Of a stretch of DNA of 64,000 nt, positions 32,835-45,704 are shown in pieces. The position numbers and the translations under genes were made by a program. The stretch is from Channa striata (taxonomy: Eukaryota > Chordata > Actinopteri > Anabantiformes > Channidae). The notes under the pieces are model-generated. The model made no database searches. It saw only the letters and a program-made list of their open reading frames with translations, and was not told the origin of the DNA. The DNA is taken from positions 19,688,388 through 19,752,387 of the forward strand of contig CM065187.1 in NCBI GenBank assembly GCA_033026295.1, given 5' to 3'. Position 1 is the first letter of the stretch, and every line of letters begins with the position of its first letter.

Positions 32835-35800
32835 TCTCGTTATTTTGTGTTCATTTATGGACATTTTGTTATAAAACCTTTGTTGCTCATTTTACAAATC
32901 CTTTGGTCAGTCCGATCTGTTCGTCTGGTAGTTTAAGTCTTTTGTTTGTTGTGACTGAGCTCTTTTATTTTAAGAAACGAATATTAAGACTTTTCATAAT
33001 GGGCCCCTGGGCCTGTGCCCTGAAGGCCTCTTTAATAATCTGTCTATATGCACACCACTTGTTCTTAGTCATCACCACAGCTATTGTGGACATTTTAAGA
33101 GATCACAATCCTGTTTAACACAACTTTAACTCTAACAGCTCACAACAGAAGCCGGCTCAGATGTGCAAACAGCATCTTTTCCAACTCCTCACATCTTCAG
33201 TGTTACACTGTGTTAACAGATATTTCAGGGTCCGTTGTATATTATTTCATACTTAATCAACATCAGGACTTTATGTGTCTATTTTTCTGTTTGTGACTAT
33301 GATAGAGGGACCCTGTGATGCATTGTTTCTGTGAAAAAAATTTCACAATAGGAAAAGAATATCAAAATATATTGATAATTTGGTGAGAGAAGGAAGCAGC
33401 TTTCAACAGTTAAGGGTATTAATATCTGCAGACGTTTTAACCTGGATGCCTTGCAACCTAAAAAGTTTCATACATGTTTTAATTAGCCTACAGCAATGAG
33501 TCATCTTCCCTAGCAGGTGCACGTTTTTGAGCACAGAACCTCCACCAGAGTGGGCTGAACCGCGGCTAAATAAAGCTACAGTATGTCACCTCAGAGAGTT
33601 CCCAAACTCCAAGTCGCTATCACGCAAGTGAATCTCTTCTAAGTAGCATCCTGTGTGCGTTTCTGCTTCAACCACAGAGAGAAAAACCCTTTACAAACAC
33701 AGGTTACATTTGCTGATCCTCCGTATGAATGAATTTAACTTGAAATGATAGTGAATGAGAACATCTGCAGTAAGAGCTGTGTGTCTTCATCCTCTGCCTG
33801 CCTGTATTCCAACATCTGTACACATCAGCTTGAGCCTTTTTTTCTTCAAACAACATTTCAAAACGTGTGTGTATGTGCAGCACACTGACCACGAGTCACA
33901 GTGCTTCTCCAGTCAAAACATGTAGAGAAAATCCCAAAATATGGGTTTATTAATGCACAATCATCGCTCCACTTTTGGGTTTGAAAACCTTTATGCTCTA
34001 TACAATATTATTATTTACTCACAATTCCTGCTCTTCAAAAAGAGTAGAGTTGGTGGATTATTTTCAACAATGAACTGTCTCTACTCACATTTAGAGACCT
34101 GGATTAGCTTGTTCATCCCTGTTGTCATCCAAAAATGATAAAAACATTAGTCAGATGCACAGCTTCACTTGGTGACATATTGAGTTTAAAAAAGTAAAGC
34201 CTGGGTCAAATGCTCAGAATCACCATCACTTTTTTCAGCTGTAAGTAAAAGCAAGCGAGCACGTTTACAGCCATAAGTAATTTAAAGACATCTTTATAAC
34301 AATTTTGGTGTCATAAAAGAAAAATTGATGGTCAGTTTTCCACCAATCATCCACATTTAATCAGTAGAATCATTTTGGCACCATTTGTACGGTGGCAAGA
34401 TTTAGGTGTTTGTCTTTATCGTTCTGATCCAAATCTTCTCTTATCTGCCAATTTATTCAAAGCATATTCACTCTCCACACACGTCAGTAGCTTTCATGGT
34501 TTTAATTCGGGTTCCTCTAAAGCCTAATAATTCCCAACAGGAGCCACAGTGTGTTCATCTTCGGTGGGAAATGGAGCAGGACTCGGGGCATCGGGTTTCA
34601 TCACACAAAACCTTTCTCTTTATAGTTTTAAATTGAGGTATTTCACTTGTTGCCGAGCTGGGAGCCGATCAATTTTCAGTCTCGTCACATGACAGTCTGA
34701 CTTCTCAACTCAACTCTAACACACCAAATGATTATATATAAAGTCCTAACAAGCATGAAATGAGTGTGTAGAGAAGTGTACAGATGTTGTGCAGCCATTA
34801 GAACATATTATTGCATATTGTAGTTTTTTTAATATTATGACAACATTCCCATTAGTATGAACATCCTTCCTCACTGAAAACCATTTATTTCTATATAAAG
34901 GTGAGTCACTTACAGTACAAATACCTTTTTCGAACCTGTCGTTTCTGACATATTTATGAGTCGCTGTCACAAACTCCTTGAATCTATACCCCACACTTAC
35001 AGCATCCTGTGTGACTGATATGAAAGCAAATAAAAGGGACAAGAAAAAAAGCAGCTCTCGGATTGTTCCCACAGCGCATGGGGCACGGTACATTTGGCAT
35101 GGATAAGAGGATATTTTTGGTTGGGCACACACTTCTTTAGTTTCCTTTTCAGAGTTGATTTAATGAGTACATGTGAAGGAGGACGAGAGCCACAGTGGGG
35201 GGTGTGTCAGTAACTATCTTTGATGTTCAGGATTTGCAGTTGTGTTGCCTGCTAAGACCATTGCCAGGCATCGGTTCTTTGTTTTTGTGCATTATAAAAA
35301 AGCTAATTTGACGTTTATATGTTTTTCTTAAGGACACGTTAATAAGACACAGTGTTCTTTTATTGCATCTATCTTTAGCACATGGTTGCTGTATGAATGA
35401 CATCCAACATATGACCGTCAGCATGCGCTGTGACGTATGACATATGAACAATTTGCTGAACTACTGCACTTAGCAATAGTTCTTCCTGGATCCAAACAAC
35501 TTCTTCTTAACCATGTGCATCATGTTTTCCCCAGCAAATTTACATTATCCACTACTCTTCTGTACATACAAGTTTTTTTCTGTGGGATAAACTGCTGTTA
35601 ATACCAAATTTCAGTCAAGAGTTATGTAGGTACAAACCAAAATTAAAAATAATGGAGAGCTGTAAGAGCGTTTAGGAAAGTTGTAGTTGCTTTTTTATCA
35701 ATGCATTTTAGAACAAAATTTTAATTTACGGTCTGATAAACCTCAACGTCAAACAAAGACGTTTTAATCAAACACTATAAAACATCATACAGGAATTTAG

Positions 35801-38800
35801 CGTTTCTCATAAACTTAATGTATGTTGATGGTAATTCAAATTTTGTCTACTAGTAGTTTCTTTCCAGACCACTTCACAACTAATTATATTGGTGAACTTA
35901 TATATATATTGATGAGTCGAATGAAAGAACAAACTGCAGAGATTTCACTTAAGTGAAGTTTGAAAATAACAAAAGCAAACTTCCAAGGATTCACTGACTC
36001 CTAATGCACTATTAAATACATTCATAATGTATTTAATATATATGACATAGTTTATTTTCATCAGAAGAAAAAGGATAACAACCCAAGGTTAGTGTAGCTG
36101 CAGCTAAAAGTTCTTCACATCACACACATCACCTTGTAGCTGTGAAGTGTGTGTGATAAGCACTTCACCACTGCCGATACACAATATTACAGTATATCAG
36201 ATTGACACTTAAACATATTAAAAATGCGTTACTCTAGGGACATCACCTGACTCATTTCTCCTTACAGTAAGGCAACCATGCATAGAATAAAATCATTTCC
36301 AATTAAGAAAAGCCCTTAAGTACAAGGCTATGGGAAGATTTAGCAAGGAGCTGCACTCTGTTTTCCATTTTGTTTGCTCCAAATGTCTTGACTACATGAA
36401 ACCTTAAAAATCATTTTCAATTTGTTTAATATGAACAGAATTCCCATCCCTGATAGTCTGATGGGAATATGGGGCTTTATAGTGATGGAGCTGTGCTGAT
36501 TAGCTGAACTGACACTGAAAGACATATTGCAGGTGAAAGAAGGAGGAGATGTGAGTGTTTCACATGCTCTCTTCTCTCTTTTTCAACTTTCAGTTAACAG
36601 CAGCAAAGTCTCTTGTCAAATCTGTGTGATTCACTGTGACAAAAACATTTGCTGTAGACTTTTCTTTGGTTGGTTTTAAGCTTCCCTACCTTTTTAACTC
36701 CTTTAGCGAGAACTGCAAGTAACAGATGTGGTGATGAAGTCAGCTTTTCTGACAGCGACAAAACCTGTTTTTCCTGTAAAGTTAATGGCGAATTGTAATT
36801 TGTTGAAACCTTTTTCTAAAATTAGTTTTACATGTTTTAAATAACAGGAAGCAAAACCCCTTTATGACAGTGCTGCTGACGACAGCTCCTACTCTGAAAG
36901 AAAGTGTAATCTAAATCTTTTACCATTTGAAAATGAAGCTTGAATTCACTACGATATGAAGCATTCGTATTATAACAAAATAATGACTTGGAGGACTCTG
37001 CTAAGCTGCTCACTGCCTCTCAACAGTGATGAATTAGGATTTTCATTTTCATACAGTACTGACACTGATCACTGCTTGGCTGCTAAACTATCGGAAAAAT
37101 ACTGTATATTCCAAATTCCCCAAAATTTGAGCTGCATTTATCCCCATGAAGGATTTTTTTCTGAATACCATCAAAATTGGGGATTTTGGTTGAATTTGTA
37201 ATTTGTGGCATCTTTCGCTAAAAACAAAATGGATTTTCTTGCTCCAGCTCCAGAGAGACATTGCTGGTTTTTGACCTTGTGCAACGTTTGATATATTGAC
37301 ATGACGTGCACTAAAGAAAAGTAAATCGGTTATTCAAGGTGCACACATTTCAGTCCTGAGAGGCCAGACCACATATTTCATAAAATATTTAAATTGTGTG
37401 GGAGCCCTTACATTCAATAGGTGAACCAATATATTCAGTCTGTACCGTGAACTGTATATGAAGAAAACAAATCTCTATATACAGTCTATGGTCTGTACTA
37501 ACTGTTTATTTCTGCTATTGCAAGACAGCAGACAGCAGAGCACATTGCCCACAAAACTGTTCAGTGAGGTTAAAAGAAAAGTTTGACATTTTGGGCAAAT
37601 GTATGAATACATATGAATAAATATGTCTGTTATTATTGCAGCTAGTGATTTGTGCTTAGAGGATATAAGGACAAAAACTGTGAAAACAAGGGAGAACTGC
37701 TAGCCTGGACCTTCTCATTAGTTTAGTAAGATTTATAGACCCACTTCGTAACTTTGAACACAAAAATATGAAATCATTGTGACGTAAAGTGATTTGCAAT
37801 AAGGTGAAGGCAAATCTGGCCTTTCACCTTCTGTTTTCACTTATGTTTGGCCTAAATAAAAGAGAGAATGGCAGAGCACATGACCTATTATAAGACTGGA
37901 TTGCACACTGAACTTCTCGACCCATAAATACAAACCTGCTATGCTTTGTGTCGGTGAAGTTTTAGACCATGCGAACATGTCAACAGCATTATAGTATAGT
38001 TGTAATAGTGTCAGCTGTTTAGTGTCTCACTTTTAGTCAAGGTAATCGAAATTTCTTTAGTTGGACATCTGTTCTCTTTCTGGAATATATCAGCTCTCTG
38101 TGTACAGAGATGGGGCCTGAAACTTCGCTTCACACATCTTAACAAGTATGCTATGATGTGAAATTCAAGATACCTAATCACAGCTCATTCAGTGTACCAG
38201 TGCCGCATATCAGCAGTGCCAACCGAATGAAGTATGAAACATTCAGAAACAGGACGCAATAGTTTTTTATTTTTGTTTTCTGAACAACCATTGAAATGTT
38301 GTACTATGATATACATGTTTAATCTTTATTTTAGCTAGTGTATTGTTGTAAATTGCCCTGTCTGTAAAAAAAAAAAACATTTTAATATGCAAACTAGTCC
38401 TTTCAAGTATATTTTATTGAGTAATGGTTTGAAGGCCTTGAACACACTCAAAACATGGCTAAAATGTACTATAAGTAGATGTATATAGTTGAATAACAGT
38501 TTGTAGTCTGCTTCCTGATCAGTTATTCAGCATAAGAAGAGAAAAATGTGTCTCTTGGATAATGTGGGGGTTGCATCAGTTCATGAGTCTTGCCAAAAGA
38601 ATATGCGCTATTCAAACATCATTCATTTTTACATTTTAGCCCTGAAGTAAGACAGTGCGACCAGCCATGACCCTAACACAATGGATGTTTGAACATTTGA
38701 TGACACAGAAAAGAGAAAAAAAATGGAGAAACCATAAAAACAGAGAGGTAGGCAATGTGAAAATCCTGAACACAGGTTGTGTGCCATTGAAGCCTGACCT

Positions 38801-39248
38801 GAATCCCACTGAGGCCCAGACAACTAATTGTTAATTAAGCCACGGTGATGAAAAAGAACTCGAGTGTAAATGAATCTGTCAGTCTGGAGGAGCAGTCAGA
38901 CACACCTTTTACCCCCACAAAGGGAAGTCAGCATTATTTTAAACTTGACAGTGCACTTCAGTGATTCAGAACGCCTTCTTATTATTCATAGTGAAATTAA
39001 AGTTTGGATGCTGTTGGTGTAAAGAGAGTGTGATTGAGGGAAACAAAAAATGGAAGGAACATTATGTGCAAATCATGGGAGATAGTGGCAAAAGCTATCA
39101 TTTGGTGAAGGTTTGTGTGTGACTGTTGGCAGGCTGAGAACAAAGATTGTACCTTTGTGCAAAAGCCAGAAAGGAGGAACAATAAAAAAACAAAGGGGGA
39201 AATCACAGATTTAGTTTTGAAGCCGAATGAAAAGTGACCACAGAGCCT
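32835..39248. other. intergenic, downstream of lamc3
   Basis: AT-rich. No coding region or known repeat recognised. A cluster of short perfect palindromes lies at 35944-36157. Confidence 0.5.
35944..36157. repeat. cluster of short inverted repeats
   Basis: Four structures in about 215 bp: the palindrome TTCACTTAAGTGAA (35944-35957); a hairpin with 12-bp perfect arms ATTAAATACATT and AATGTATTTAAT and a 3-nt loop (36011-36037); the palindrome TAGCTGCAGCTA (36095-36106); and an imperfect hairpin ATCACACACATCAC against GTGAAGTGTGTGTGAT (36119-36157). Function unknown. Confidence 0.7.
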
Positions 39249-39254
39249 TTTATT
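39249..39254 (-). terminator. candidate lamc3 polyadenylation signal
   Basis: AATAAA on the minus strand, about 75 nt after the lamc3 stop codon and followed by a GT-rich stretch. It would give a very short 3' UTR; other signals further on are possible. Confidence 0.35.
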
Positions 39255-39326
39255 AACCAAACCCTCCCAAACATTTGTGATGTTGAGCTGTCTTATCAAT
39301 GACTTCATCCCCATCACCTACAGTAT

Positions 39327-39589
39327 CTAGCCATTGCCTGCTCCTGTGGCCTGGGGGCAGGACTGAGGCAAGTTTAAGGCAATGTCCCTGAGACTGTCTC
39401 TCTCCTCTCTAATCTCCTGCAAGTCCTTTTCAATGAGGGACAACCTGCTCTGCTGTTCCTTAGCAGCTGAATGCAGCTTCTGAATCTTCAAGCTCAGCGT
39501 CGGGCTCTCCACACTCCCGCGAAGCATGCTCAGACGACGTGCCGTCTCATTCAAGATGCGGTCAAAACGCTCCAGCGGTATATTGCCAT
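39327..39589 (-). CDS. lamc3: lamc3 exon p (terminal): end of coiled coil
   Basis: 263 nt after the acceptor TCCGGACCAG. It encodes GNIPLERFDRILNETARRLS, SLKIQKLHSAAKEQQSRLSL, then IREERDSLRDIALNLPQSCP and a short tail, and the stop TAG (39329-39327). The near-terminal Cys is conserved. No Glu lies in the last ten residues. Confidence 0.96.
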
Positions 39590-42500
39590 CTGGTCCGGAC
39601 ATGCAAGAGAGATGACAGATGGAGAGAGAAAAGGCAGGGGCTTCGAGAGTTTCTGTTCTTCAGCTTGTGCCTTGTAAATACCAGTCGTACATCAGTTATT
39701 ATAATGGTGGATCAGCCTGACTGATAGCCTAATTACAGTGATTTGGTCATTATCCTCTCAAGCATGTTAACATATTGACCATAAAGTGCCAGATCCCTGT
39801 CTTTAGTTTTAATTCTACTAGTTGTACAGTACATTAGGAGATGGTATTGAATGATTTTGTCAGATAATAATAGCTCAGAAATAAACAGCAGAGTAGATTT
39901 CATGTTCTCAAATTCTGCTGGGCCTTATAAAGTACAGGACTTACCAATCTTGGTGATTAGCTCAGTTAGTGTAACAGAATAGGCTTCTAACTGGAGCTTG
40001 GCTGCTTCCATGTCTTCCTTTATGTTGCTCAGAGACAACCCAGGCTGGGAATAACAAGTGATACCTTAGAAACAATCCTGTAAGCTGCACAAACAACGTG
40101 TAGATCAATATACATAGATTCTGCTGTTCAAATGTGTATATGTCTGCGTTAAGCACCTCTGAGGCAGTTTGGGAGTTTGCTGTTTCAGTGAGCATCTCCT
40201 GCTTAGCCAGCAGCTGGACAGCAGAGTCAATATGGGAGCTAAGGTGAGCAGATGCAGTCCTGGTATGTTTGGCTTGGGTCAGAATAGCCTTGGATTCCTG
40301 CTCACAGAGAAAAGAGGAAAATAAAAGATGCCCAATATGTGGGTCACTTTTAGAATTGAAGTTACGGGATTTGAAAAAGTTATTACAGTTTGCCCCGAGG
40401 GGAATGGCCAAATGTAATAGCATGGCAACAACTGTCAAGACAGTTCACCATAAATGTCTGTCCCGAACGCTGTACCAATCGTTTTTGTAGATGAAGAGAT
40501 ATTTAATTGGATAAATGTTATTTTGACCTGCATGAATGTTTGCACCATGTTTCATGGCAATCCATCCAAAGGCAGTCAAGACAGTTCACCAAAAAGCCTC
40601 ACAGAGACGCTAGAGGCATTTGAAGTCTGTCACTAACATCAATACCTTCTTTCTCTGGAGACTCTGAATGTCAAAAAATAATTTCTGTGCAATCCATCCA
40701 GTAACTGCTGAAATATGTCAGTGTGGACAAAATGCATGACTGATATGAAAAGTGACATCCCTAAAGCCACTTTCCTCGTCCGGTTGACGAAAACAAACAC
40801 AACACACACACCGACCTTTGCCACAGCATGTGCTGTTTGTTCCACCACTTTTGGGATGTTGGAGAAGGTGGAGTTTTCCAAAGCTGGTTTTAGCATCTTC
40901 TCAACCTGTGACACCTTTTTCCTGACATCGGCGAGAACCTTTTCTTCCAAGAGTCTCTCCTTTTTCATTGCTGCCTTGGTCTGGACCTGCTGACGAGGCC
41001 ACTCCCTCACCATGTCTAAGTGAAGATTGGGACGAATGCAGGTCTTAGGATATGATTAAACTGAAAATTATGTTGAATAACGACAAAGTTTGTTTCAGTT
41101 TAGCAACCTCCTGAATTTTATGACAACTGAAATGAGTAATTTCCTTATCTATCACCAGCTTATTTTGTTTGACTATCTGCTTTGCTGGTTCTTGGGAATC
41201 TGAGCAGACAAAACTACTAAACATTTTTTATATATCATAAACCTTGAATTCATGAAGCTGATGCTGTAAAAATTCTGAAACATTCCACTTTATCACATTT
41301 TCCACATAAGCTGCTGCTCTGTCCAATGCATGACAAGTAGGTTAAAACATCACAATAGCGATGACATATTTATTATAGCAATACTTGAATCTGTAGCTCT
41401 TGTGTTTGTTTTCAGCCTTGGTACTTGACATTTCAATTTGAGGAGAATAATTCCGTTGGCCGTTCAACAAAAACAATAATGCAAGACAGACGGCAAAGAC
41501 AGTGAAGAAGATAAACAAGTTAGACAGAAAGAGAAAGACTCACTTTCTACTTCTTTGTGCAGGGAGACAACTTCTGATTCCACCTCTTTCCCTGTCACCA
41601 CAGACGACAAAGCCACAACCTTTGCTCCTTGAGCGTGACTTTGGAGCTTTAGAAGGAGAGACACCGAAAAAAAACATGACCTCAATGGAGCCAGGTGTAT
41701 TCAAATATTGCAACAAGAATCAAATTCTTTAATGCAGTGTCAACAGTGGGAGGCTGACTTATGGTTAAAAACAACCGTATAACTTTTGTGCAGCAAAACT
41801 TGGGTACAGCATTGCTTTAAACTAAATGCTAACATGCTCACAAATAATTACATGTGTGACAGGTGTAATGCTTAGCAGAATATTAGTTTAGTTAGTTTTA
41901 TATATATCCTGTAATTATGCAGAAAACAATTAACCAAAAATTCCTTCTGAGGGGCATGAACATTTTATTCAAAGGAGATGTCAGTGTCATGATTGCACTA
42001 GTGGAAAAATCAGGATTCATTAAGAACTTGAATATTTCATAGCAATGCTGTGGTAAGCTGATCAACATAATCGATCAGTGTAGCCATTACAGCGGGGAAA
42101 CAAGTAAATCTCGTACATTAAGCATGAAATTTACTACATTAGCACGATACACAACATGCTGCAGTGAATGTAGTCACCTCGTTGACGTCTTCCACCATCT
42201 CCATCTTTTCACTCATCGCCTCTTTTAGAGTCTCTGTCTGATTTCTGATCTCACTGATGACATAATCTTTGGCCTGAATTTGCTGGTCCAGCTCCTTTGT
42301 CTGTTTTAGCACTTCCTCACCGAACTACACAAAAAGCAACAAGACACAAGAAACATTTAGTGCTTTCGCAAATATTATTTCTTATAATAACTACAAGACA
42401 TAATAACTGTTCTGTCACATTTGCAAACCCTACATTCGACCATTTGCATTGGAAAAATGTGTCTGTTTCTGTGTCATCTTCCACCTTTTTGTCTGCTGGG

Positions 42501-45500
42501 AGATGCTGCAGTAGTTAACCACCCCCCTCTTGAACAACACATACCCCTATGAGCAGCAAATCCTGCCAGAATCGTCTCTTCTGTGCCTACTCACTCTCCC
42601 CCTCTGCTTGCCAAGTATTAAATTGAGAAAATAAAATGTAGTGCACTTAATGGCCCACTCTTCAAAGAATCATAGGTTGTTGTTTGTCTAAATGAGCCTA
42701 GTTAAGTGACACAAAGAGGCTGCTTATAAAATGCATGACTATCATTCCAACATTAATTAGACTAAACAATTCACACATTGGTTTACAATGTAAATCAAAT
42801 CCATTTGTACCTGGCAGGACACAGTCCAAACTGACCTTTGTGGGATGGCTGAGTGAATGTGTTTGGCTGAGCTGTGTTTGGTTAGGCTGTGGTGACGGGA
42901 CGGCATCTGTCAGAGCCAGCTGATGTACGGCTGATGTAATGTTACTCAGAGCAAGCTTTAACTCAGCAGCTTCCTCCTGCAGGGCCAGCTGTGTGGCTAC
43001 AGTATCATTCACCTGCACTGTCAAGTTCTCCTTCTGCTGCTGCATTTGTGCTATTCTGAGATGAAAGAGGCGAAAGAAAGCTGAGAAAATGTCATCAAAT
43101 ATATATGGAATAGGCACTTAAAAAAAAAAAAAAAAAGCTGATTACGCGAGACATGTACCAATATCAAGGGTTGGTGACACTAACTGCAGACCCATTAATG
43201 TCGTGCATGTTTCACATCCAGCATGCTAAATTTCTAGTCAAGACGTTGTGATGTGCAATATTGAAATCGTATAAATAAATCTTTGAATAAGACAATGTGA
43301 CTTGTTATAAGTGAGTAAGAGGGGGTAAAGAGAAGGCAACAATGTGTAAAGAATGCATCAATTTATGAAGTGTGTTAGGAAGGCGCCAGAGATGTTAAAG
43401 TGCCATTTTCATCACCTCCACAGCTGTAATGATATCCAATCTGTTTTGCATCAACTGAACAGATACATAAAATCACAGTATGTGTCACTCCTGATTTTTT
43501 TCCCCTAACTTCTGCAAGCACACACAGTTCTCTGTGCTGCTAAAAATAATTTATTTTCACAATAACTAATTTAACATATCTGATGGAATACTTGCAGGAA
43601 ATAAATATTATCTGCTCATGAAACAAGGCATGTATGACATGTACGTAAACAACAATCTTTCCCTCAGTACAAGAATATGTAGTGGACTAGAAGCACAAAG
43701 TCATACAAAGTGAAAGGATTATAAGTGAGGCGCTAATGCCTCAAGAGGTTCTAATGAAAACAGCCTCTGTTAAAGACACTGGTCATATCTGAGGCTCAGT
43801 AATACAGACCTATTTTTAGTGACTGCTTGAATACTTTTGTCATTTTTTGCATTGGATTGCTGCCCTGCCTATAAAAAACATCTGATCTGCTTAAGTACCA
43901 ACACATGGGGAAATATGTGTGGGGAATGCAATTTTATGCTGCCCATCTGTGCATAAACTGCTCAGTTCACATCCTATAAAAGTGACACAAACACACACAC
44001 ACACACACATGCATGCTCGCTGTCGTACAGCAGTTCTCCAAAGATTAACAGAACTCTCCTGAACCAAGCTGACTACTGTTAGAAGGGGGTAATCAATTTT
44101 GAGTTTTTCGCTTCTTGCTCTCATCATGGCCACCGGAGGGCTTTTTGCATCATTCTGTCTAGAATTCAGGATAATCCTCAGAGCAATCACACGCTAGGAG
44201 ATGCAGCGAGCGTGCGGCAAATCCAAGAAAGCAATAGGCTTACAGTGGGAGGAAGCTGTCCCCCTGTGGCTAAATGTCTTACTCCTAAACTCCAATGTGC
44301 TTTAAAAGGCTACTGTGAAGAAGAGGAACTTGAGCTATAATACAAAGATAGGTGCACTTTGTTAGAAATATACTGCAAAAGCACAATAATCCAGGGAGTC
44401 AAGCAGCTTGTTGGGATTGTGCAATAAAGTATGCTTTATGTGAGAGGGAGACATCATTTCTGCTGGTCTATGTCTATGTGGGCGTGTGTTTGGGTTGTCT
44501 TTTTTTGTGCTCACTGCTCCGTTAGGTTCCTGATATACTCCTCTGTGGAGTTGTCCTGCAGTAGATCCATCAGGAAACCGAAGGTCTGCTTTGAGGCTCT
44601 TACTGCCCTGCTGGCCACGGCCTCTATGCCATCTGCCATTTCTCGGTGGCTAAAAGGCAGGGAAAAAGGAAGACAACGTTAAAGAAGAGAACAAAAGGAG
44701 AGAGTGAGCAACACAGAATAACAAGACGAGAGGTATGGTGGATTTCAGCATAAAGAACTGCCCCCTCACTGGCTCTCGAGGACAGTGCTACCGCCACATA
44801 ATAGTGCTGCATGCTCGGAGAAGCCGAGGGCATCAATTCAACTAACCACAATGTGAGGGACAAGCTAAAGGAAGGGGGGAAGATGGGAGAGATGAATTTC
44901 CACAGATTACAACTCTGCTCTCTGCTCATAATTGGCCACTAACAGTCAGTTGACCTGACGTACCTTTTCATGAGCACCTGTGAGTCATTCACCATAATGT
45001 TCCACTTGTTCGGTCCTGACACCACCTCAAAAGGAATGATCTACGAAAAATATAGAGAGGGAAAGAAACATGCTGAGCAGATGTGAAAAAGGAAAGAAAT
45101 ACATGCCCGGCCTTGAAGAGAGTGTTTTGACAAGTTTAATTAAATCACGCGAACTAAAGTCTCAATCTAATAATTAAGGGATTTTTCACACTACAGCTGA
45201 CTGGGGATGTGTTTTTTTTTTAGTGCGAGCAAAGATTGCTGGATCTGTGTGAAGGCTGCGAGAAAAACCTGGGCGCAGCCCAGAAACGCAAGACACGAGT
45301 TTGCTTTAAGATGAAGGTCTGATGCTTGCTTTAAAGTTTGCAAACAATAAAAGTCATCTATTAAACCTCTTCACGTGAATAATGTGAGTTCAAAATGGGG
45401 GCATTTGAAAAGCCTTCTTCAGTAATAAATCCCCCGACATTTTGTCCTGATAAATGGAATGTGTATGCAGTCAAACGCAGAATCCTTCCCCAAGTGACAC

Positions 45501-45673
45501 TTAATTTGAGAAAATGCAAATAAAAATGAGAAAACTAAATCAACAATTGCCACACTAGCATTTTTCTCTTCAATTTGGGAGGGGTGGGGGTGGGGTGCTC
45601 GGCTTATTAATATGGAATTAAATTGCTGCTGCTTCAGGCTTACCCAAGTGATAAGAGCTGTGGTGGTATTTCT

Positions 45674-45704
<31 letters not shown>

